Source of the DNA: an uncultured Bacteroidota bacterium
Lineage (GTDB): Bacteria > Bacteroidota > Rhodothermia > Rhodothermales > UBA10348
DNA: 27,657 nucleotides
Reading direction: 5' to 3'
Assembly (NCBI GenBank): GCA_937893205.1
Contig: CALBJU010000326.1
Span: forward strand, 1 to 27,657
Below the pieces are notes generated by a model. That model was given only the letters and a program-made list of their open reading frames with translations. It was not told the origin of the DNA and made no database searches. Each line of letters opens with the position of its first letter. Positions within the stretch are counted from its first letter, which is position 1. Both the position numbers and the translations under genes were made by a program. Of the stretch, positions 23,560-27,657 are shown in pieces.

Positions 23560-24365
23560 CACTTCTCGCATTCGTAATGCTCTTTCCAATCCAGCGCAAC
23601 CGGATTCTGGATTGCTATGACGAGACGTTTTGTATTGAGACGGAAGAAACAGCGACCCAGGTCAACATCTACGTCCTCAGCATCGTGAAGTGGGACTTTA
23701 CGATGGTTCTGGACATGGAACTGGAAAACATGAGGCCAAGTGTCCGACTGCCGCTCACCGATAGTTTTCCCGGTGGATCGCGGACGCTGATTATGACGCT
23801 GCGGGTGAAGGAGCCAGGAGACCGCTGGGCGTTTTCATTCAATTTGAAATGGATTCTCGGCAACTACAAGGCTCGCCACCGACCGGGTCATGTTTACCAA
23901 CTCCCGTATTCGAGCGGGGATGAGTATCTGGTGGGTCAGGGTTTTCTTGGCGGCGCGACCCATGAAGGGAAATATGCGATCGATTGGGACATGCCCGTCG
24001 GCACGCCGATTCGGGCGGCCCGGGGCGGAATCGTGATGGAACTGGCGGAAGGCTTCACCGAGGGCCGCCCTGATCAAGCCCTCTCGACGAAAGCCAATTA
24101 CGTTAAGATCAGACACAACGATGGCACCATCGGAAATTACGTTCACCTGGACGAGAACGGGGTCCAGGTGCAGATGGGTGACGCCGTGAGAACGGGTGAT
24201 ATTATCGCCATTTCGGGCGACACGGGATTTTCCAGTGGACCACACCTTCATTTCGAAGTCTATTCCGCCACTAGAGAACTTGGAAGGAGAACCATCCCTG
24301 TCAAGTTCAGGACGGAACGCCGCGGTGTGGTTCGTCTCGAAGAAGGCTGGTATTACCAGCGATAG
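23553..24365 (+). CDS. M23 (LytM/lysostaphin-type) peptidase family protein
   Basis: 270 residues from the ATG at 23553. The N-terminus (LALLAFVMLFP) is a short hydrophobic segment, probably a signal or anchor but lacking the usual basic residues, so the start is not certain. Residues about 28-115 form a beta-rich domain of unknown type. The C-terminal half is an M23 LytM fold with the zinc ligands H137 and D144 (HEGKYAIDWDMPVGTPI) and H233 (GPHLHFEVY), plus H198 and H231 as catalytic histidines, so the active site looks intact. Such enzymes cut peptidoglycan cross-bridges or other peptides outside the cytoplasm. It is convergent with the HtrA gene, 29 bases apart, with no terminator visible. 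Confidence 0.88.
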   Translation: MLALLAFVMLFPIQRNRILDCYDETFCIETEETATQVNIYVLSIVKWDFTMVLDMELENMRPSVRLPLTDSFPGGSRTLIMTLRVKEPGDRWAFSFNLKWILGNYKARHRPGHVYQLPYSSGDEYLVGQGFLGGATHEGKYAIDWDMPVGTPIRAARGGIVMELAEGFTEGRPDQALSTKANYVKIRHNDGTIGNYVHLDENGVQVQMGDAVRTGDIIAISGDTGFSSGPHLHFEVYSATRELGRRTIPVKFRTERRGVVRLEEGWYYQR

Positions 24366-24394
24366 CCACACCCGCGACCCGGCCGAAACGGCAG

Positions 24395-25546
24395 CTATCT
24401 AAGGCTTCCAAGTTCCATTGAAAGGGAAATCCGGCGACCCTCTCTGATCACCTCCATCTCCACCACATCTCCGGGGCGATACTCATACAGACGGGCAGCA
24501 AAATCTTCCAGCGTGTCGACATCGTTGCCAGCGAAGGTTTGGATTACGTCATACGGCTGAAATCCTGCGTCATCCGCCGGAGATTCCGGATCTACTATCT
24601 GAACTATAATTCCTTTGGCTTGAGCTATTCCCAAGTTCTGCGCCCATCGTTCCGGCAGCGTACGTCCCTGCAACCCCGTGTAATACGCCCGGTCAACGTA
24701 CCCCTTATCGCGGAGCTCTTCTAGAATTCGAACGGCCTTTTTGGCAGGTACTGCAAAGCCGATTCCGACCGAACCACCGGTCTCGGTGAATATCGCTGTA
24801 TTCACGCCTATGACTCTTCCCAACGCATTTAGAAGGGGTCCGCCTGAGTTACCCTTGTTGATGGCCGCGTCGGTCTGGATCATGTCCAGATAAAATCGAT
24901 CATTCTGCGGCTGCAAATCTCTACCCGTAGCGCTCACGACTCCGACGGTGACCGTTGGATCGGTGGCCTCGAATAGACCAAATGGATTCCCGAGTGCGAT
25001 GGACCACTCGCCCACGATCGGATCACTGTTCAATTCAAACTCCAGATGCGGCAGAAAAGAATCGGTGTCGACCTTTAAAAGAGCCAGATCGGTCCCTGTA
25101 TCTGTTCCAATTAGTCGGGCGGGTCGCGTGGTGCCATCCGGAAACGCTATCGTAATCTGGGAGGCATTTCCTGCGACGTGATCATTGGTGACGATGTATC
25201 CGTCCGAACTGATCACGAATCCCGACCCCATCGATTGGACTTTTCGCTCCAAAACTCGAGCACGTTGTCGGCCGTAATAAAACTGATAGAACGGATCGTT
25301 GTAGAGGTTTACCGCGACCTGTTGTGTCTGGGTAACGCTGACACTTACCACGGCGGGTGAAGCCCTCTCAACGGCGCGTGTAATGGCTGTGGTCCGGCCC
25401 TGTCCAATCGGGTCTTCGAACGAGCGTAGCGCATCAGATTCAGATCGGAAGCTACTTGTGCTCCTCTGGTCCTGGGACTTAACCGGTTGATCACATCCCA
25501 TAAATAAAAGTCCTGCCGCAAACAGGGTCATCAAACGTACACGCAT
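24395..25546 (-). CDS. HtrA/DegP-type serine protease lipoprotein with PDZ domain
   Basis: 383 residues from the ATG at 25546, chosen because AAAGGA sits 6 bases before it; an in-frame ATG at 25585 has no such site. The signal ends in FMGC (C18), so it is likely lipidated and sits in the periplasm. The trypsin-like domain (about 50-270) has the full triad: H123 (VTNDHVAG), D153 (TDLALLKVD) and S234 (KGNSGGPLLN). One PDZ domain follows (about 285-378: GIIVQIVDPESPADDAGFQP, DVIQTFAGNDVDTLEDF). Single-PDZ members resemble DegS-like proteases. It probably degrades or refolds damaged envelope proteins. Faces the convergent M23 gene and is divergent from the M20-family gene. Confidence 0.93.
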   Translation of the reverse strand: MRVRLMTLFAAGLLFMGCDQPVKSQDQRSTSSFRSESDALRSFEDPIGQGRTTAITRAVERASPAVVSVSVTQTQQVAVNLYNDPFYQFYYGRQRARVLERKVQSMGSGFVISSDGYIVTNDHVAGNASQITIAFPDGTTRPARLIGTDTGTDLALLKVDTDSFLPHLEFELNSDPIVGEWSIALGNPFGLFEATDPTVTVGVVSATGRDLQPQNDRFYLDMIQTDAAINKGNSGGPLLNALGRVIGVNTAIFTETGGSVGIGFAVPAKKAVRILEELRDKGYVDRAYYTGLQGRTLPERWAQNLGIAQAKGIIVQIVDPESPADDAGFQPYDVIQTFAGNDVDTLEDFAARLYEYRPGDVVEMEVIREGRRISLSMELGSLR

Positions 25547-25730
25547 TAGAGTCCTTTCACCGTATTGGTTATTTTCATTTTTCATTCCAGCCCACTCAAA
25601 TAGGGTATTCGGCGCTCCGAGCGCTGGTCGATTCGAAATCTTTCATACGAGACCTTTTCGGGCTGGTTTCTATTGGCGGTTGGTGGCATCTTCCCCGGAT
25701 GACTATTCGAAAACCCAATTGCATTTTTTG

Positions 25731-26954
25731 ATGGGCGGCATCAAGTCCGAAAGACTCCTTTCTCGTCTCGAAGAGCTGGCCTCCATCGGTGCCAGAAGTG
25801 ACGGTGGTGTGTGCCGTCTGGCGTTTTCTGACGAAGATCTGGCCGGGCGCGAATATGTGATCACTCACCTGAAAAGACTGGGATTGGAGATCAGGATCGA
25901 CGCCATTGGAAATCTTTTCGGCATACTCAGGGGGCAAACGAATTTAGGCGCGGTGATGATTGGCTCGCACACGGACACCGTCGCCGCGGGCGGGAAATAT
26001 GACGGTGCCCTGGGTGTGTTGGCGGCTCTCGAAGCGGTGGAATGTATCGTGGAATCGGACTCTCTTCCTCGGAGGTCGGTCATCGTGGCGTCATTCGTCA
26101 ACGAAGAAGGCGTTCGATTCATGCCCGACATGATGGGAAGCCTGTTCTTTTGTGGCCGAGTTTCCCTGGAAGATGTACGTTTAACCAGCGATACAGGTGG
26201 TAACACGATAGGTGAGGAGCTCGACCGACTGAGTTATGCTGGATCAGACATTCTGGATGATATCGGGGTCGATTTTTTTCTCGAGCTGCATATCGAACAG
26301 GGACCGGTTCTGGTCGATGCGGAGATTGATGTCGGCGTGGTGACGGGCGTTCAAGGCCTCTCGTGGGCCGAAGTAACGGTTTCCGGCACTGCCAATCACG
26401 CCGGGACCACGCCCATGGAGCGCAGGCAAGATGCGGGTGAGGCAGCGGGGGCTATTTTGACGAGGCTTCGCGATCTTCCCTCTCTGATCGAGGATTTGCG
26501 ACTAACCATTGGCTCAGTGACCTATCATCCGAATCTGGTCAATGTCATCCCGCAGGAAGTCGTATTTACCATCGACGCGCGTCATCCTGACCTTAGGGCC
26601 CTTAAGAAAGCAGAGGCTCAGATCGCTTCTATCATCCAGAAGACGGGCAGCGAGACTGCATGTAGTGTAACGTCTCGATCGCTCGCCCGGGTAGAGCCCT
26701 GCGATTTTTCCGAGACCGTTATCGCAGCGGTCGAGGCGGCAGCGACAGATCACAACCTGTCTCAGCGTCGGATGAAGAGCGGGGCAGGACACGATGCTCA
26801 GATACTGAGTGGGAGCGTGCCCTCGGGAATGATTTTCGTGCCGAGTGAGGGTGGTATCAGCCACAACCCCTCCGAGTACACTACTCCGGAGAATATCATA
26901 CGCGGTGCCAACGTCATGCTACACGCAACACGTAATCTGGCCGGTAGACTCTAG
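25731..26954 (+). CDS. M20-family amidohydrolase (hydantoinase/carbamoylase type)
   Basis: 407 residues from the ATG at 25731, a length close to AllC (about 410). An in-frame TTG at 25680 would add 17 residues, but the family N-terminus (ERLLSRLEELASIG) fits the ATG start. Dinuclear metal motifs follow the Zn-dependent N-carbamoyl-L-amino-acid hydrolase/allantoate amidohydrolase family: GSHTDTV (H80, D82), KYDGALG (D91), NEEGVRF (E125, E126), ELHIEQGPVL, NHAGTTPMERRQDA, SGAGHDAQI and GISHNPSEY. The likely role is cytoplasmic hydrolysis of a carbamoyl or ureido amide (allantoate, N-carbamoyl amino acid or similar); substrate unknown. Its TAG stop shares the CTAG tetranucleotide with the convergent S41 gene. 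Confidence 0.92.
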   Translation: MGGIKSERLLSRLEELASIGARSDGGVCRLAFSDEDLAGREYVITHLKRLGLEIRIDAIGNLFGILRGQTNLGAVMIGSHTDTVAAGGKYDGALGVLAALEAVECIVESDSLPRRSVIVASFVNEEGVRFMPDMMGSLFFCGRVSLEDVRLTSDTGGNTIGEELDRLSYAGSDILDDIGVDFFLELHIEQGPVLVDAEIDVGVVTGVQGLSWAEVTVSGTANHAGTTPMERRQDAGEAAGAILTRLRDLPSLIEDLRLTIGSVTYHPNLVNVIPQEVVFTIDARHPDLRALKKAEAQIASIIQKTGSETACSVTSRSLARVEPCDFSETVIAAVEAAATDHNLSQRRMKSGAGHDAQILSGSVPSGMIFVPSEGGISHNPSEYTTPENIIRGANVMLHATRNLAGRL

Positions 26955-27657
26955 TTCGCTTCCAAGATTTGCTCGATATCATTCTTCCTGTCGAGCAAGG
27001 CTCTGGCCAGAGCAATCAACTCGTCCTGCGAAATATTCGCCTCGGCTTGAGATCGCTCATCCAGTAACCGAGCTCTAACTTCGACATTGATGCCGCGCAC
27101 AATTTGAGCTTCGATCTCCTCAAATTGATCCTCCTTTTCGGAGTCCATTGCCTCACGCAATTTCTCAATCTGTGATGCCAGCGTGCGAAATCCGTCTTGT
27201 CTCGCTTCCTCTTCGAACTCGAGAAGCATCAAATCCGAATCAGTCGTCAGAGAAAATCCACTCGTGCCCAGCCAGGAACGAAATTCTTCGACCATCTCCT
27301 CGTCGGAACCCGAGCATTCCCCATCAGAAATACAATGACCAGCCACCCAACCATCCGCGAACAGGAAAAATGCTGACTCCCTCTCCAGAGCTCTCTCCAG
27401 CTCATTTATTGGCGCCCGCAAGTGTTCGATGTCTGGCTCGACACCCACCCCGCCTCGCACCATTCGGCCTCCCAGCGTCTTCAGTTGCACAATGATTGGA
27501 GTGGCAACCGTCGCCGAAGACGAATTCAGAGTGGCAGAGTGGATCGTTCGTCCGGAGGGAAGAAAGTAGTGGGACGTGGTCATCTTCAAGGACGTATTGT
27601 GCGGCAACGGACGTACGATCTGGACCAGTCCTTTACCGAAAGAAGTCGCTCCCATTA
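26951..27657 (-). CDS. S41 (C-terminal processing) protease, C-terminal part
   Basis: About 235 codons visible; the 5' end lies beyond the window. The first residues, GATSFGKGLVQIVRPLPH then SLKMTTSHYFLPSGRTIH, are the end of the S41 catalytic domain; the SFGKG Lys is the catalytic general base, while the partner Ser lies outside the window. Beyond VGVEPDIEH comes an extension of about 150 residues with a Cys pair (GHCISDGEC) and a long acidic, coiled-coil-like helix (LEFEEEARQDGFRTLASQIE), as in longer Bacteroidota CtpA-like proteases. Such proteins are periplasmic, cut the C-termini of envelope proteins, and usually carry a PDZ domain, which would be upstream here. The stop is TAG at 26951-26953. 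Confidence 0.88.
   Translation of the reverse strand, partial: MGATSFGKGLVQIVRPLPHNTSLKMTTSHYFLPSGRTIHSATLNSSSATVATPIIVQLKTLGGRMVRGGVGVEPDIEHLRAPINELERALERESAFFLFADGWVAGHCISDGECSGSDEEMVEEFRSWLGTSGFSLTTDSDLMLLEFEEEARQDGFRTLASQIEKLREAMDSEKEDQFEEIEAQIVRGINVEVRARLLDERSQAEANISQDELIALARALLDRKNDIEQILEAN

Noticed and set aside
1..27657. CRISPR arrays, tRNA or rRNA genes, insertion sequences, prophage or toxin-antitoxin genes
   Set aside because: Looked for regular repeats, clover-leaf ends, transposase motifs and small paired genes; none were seen.

Overview
The window is a gene-dense piece of bacterial chromosome with no rRNA, tRNA, CRISPR array or insertion sequence that I could see. The organism is most likely a member of the Bacteroidota/Rhodothermota/Balneolota assemblage. 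Two secreted proteins end in type IX secretion (T9SS) type A sorting domains, there is a TonB-dependent receptor with an N-terminal carboxypeptidase-like regulatory domain, and complex I has separate nuoC and nuoD and a shortened NuoG. One upstream region has a good TTGTTT-17-TATAAT promoter, so not every gene uses the divergent Bacteroidetes promoter type. The lineage is an inference from gene content, not a phylogeny.

Layout. 1-1431 (minus): the start of a secreted protein, a Fur-family regulator and thymidylate kinase. 1671-3990 (plus): a TPR-repeat protein followed by a DUF368 membrane protein. 3996-8916 (minus): two tandem paralogous 'choice-of-anchor B' seven-bladed propeller proteins with T9SS tails, then a cytochrome c/beta-propeller lipoprotein gene split by a one-base frameshift. 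9042-9812: a YdfG-like dehydrogenase ending at a strong terminator. 10038-11627: a lipoprotein amidohydrolase of the D-aminoacylase type. 11847-14639: a TonB-dependent receptor with its own strong terminator. 14948-23437: nuoABCDEFGH plus rpe, tightly packed and surely co-transcribed; nuoI-N are not in the window. 23553-24365: an M23 metallopeptidase-like exported protein. 24395-25546 (minus): an HtrA/DegP-type lipoprotein protease. 25731-26954: an M20-family amidohydrolase of the allantoate/N-carbamoyl amino acid type. 26951-27657 (minus): the C-terminal part of an S41 processing protease cut by the window edge.

How it works together. The nuo block is the soluble NADH-oxidising and quinone-site part of respiratory complex I plus two membrane subunits (A and H); the proton-pumping antiporter subunits must be encoded elsewhere. 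The cell-surface genes (propellers, cytochrome lipoprotein, TonB receptor, lipoprotein amidohydrolase, HtrA, M23, S41) suggest a large investment in envelope and extracellular functions.

The most interesting signal is in the two propeller paralogs. When their repeats are aligned by eye, each of the seven blades starts with a Trp or His at the same position, in the order W, W, H, H, H, H, W, identically in both proteins. Four consecutive histidines at the innermost-strand position could form an axial metal site, analogous in principle to the four-His iron site of carotenoid cleavage oxygenases. This is a hypothesis from sequence only.
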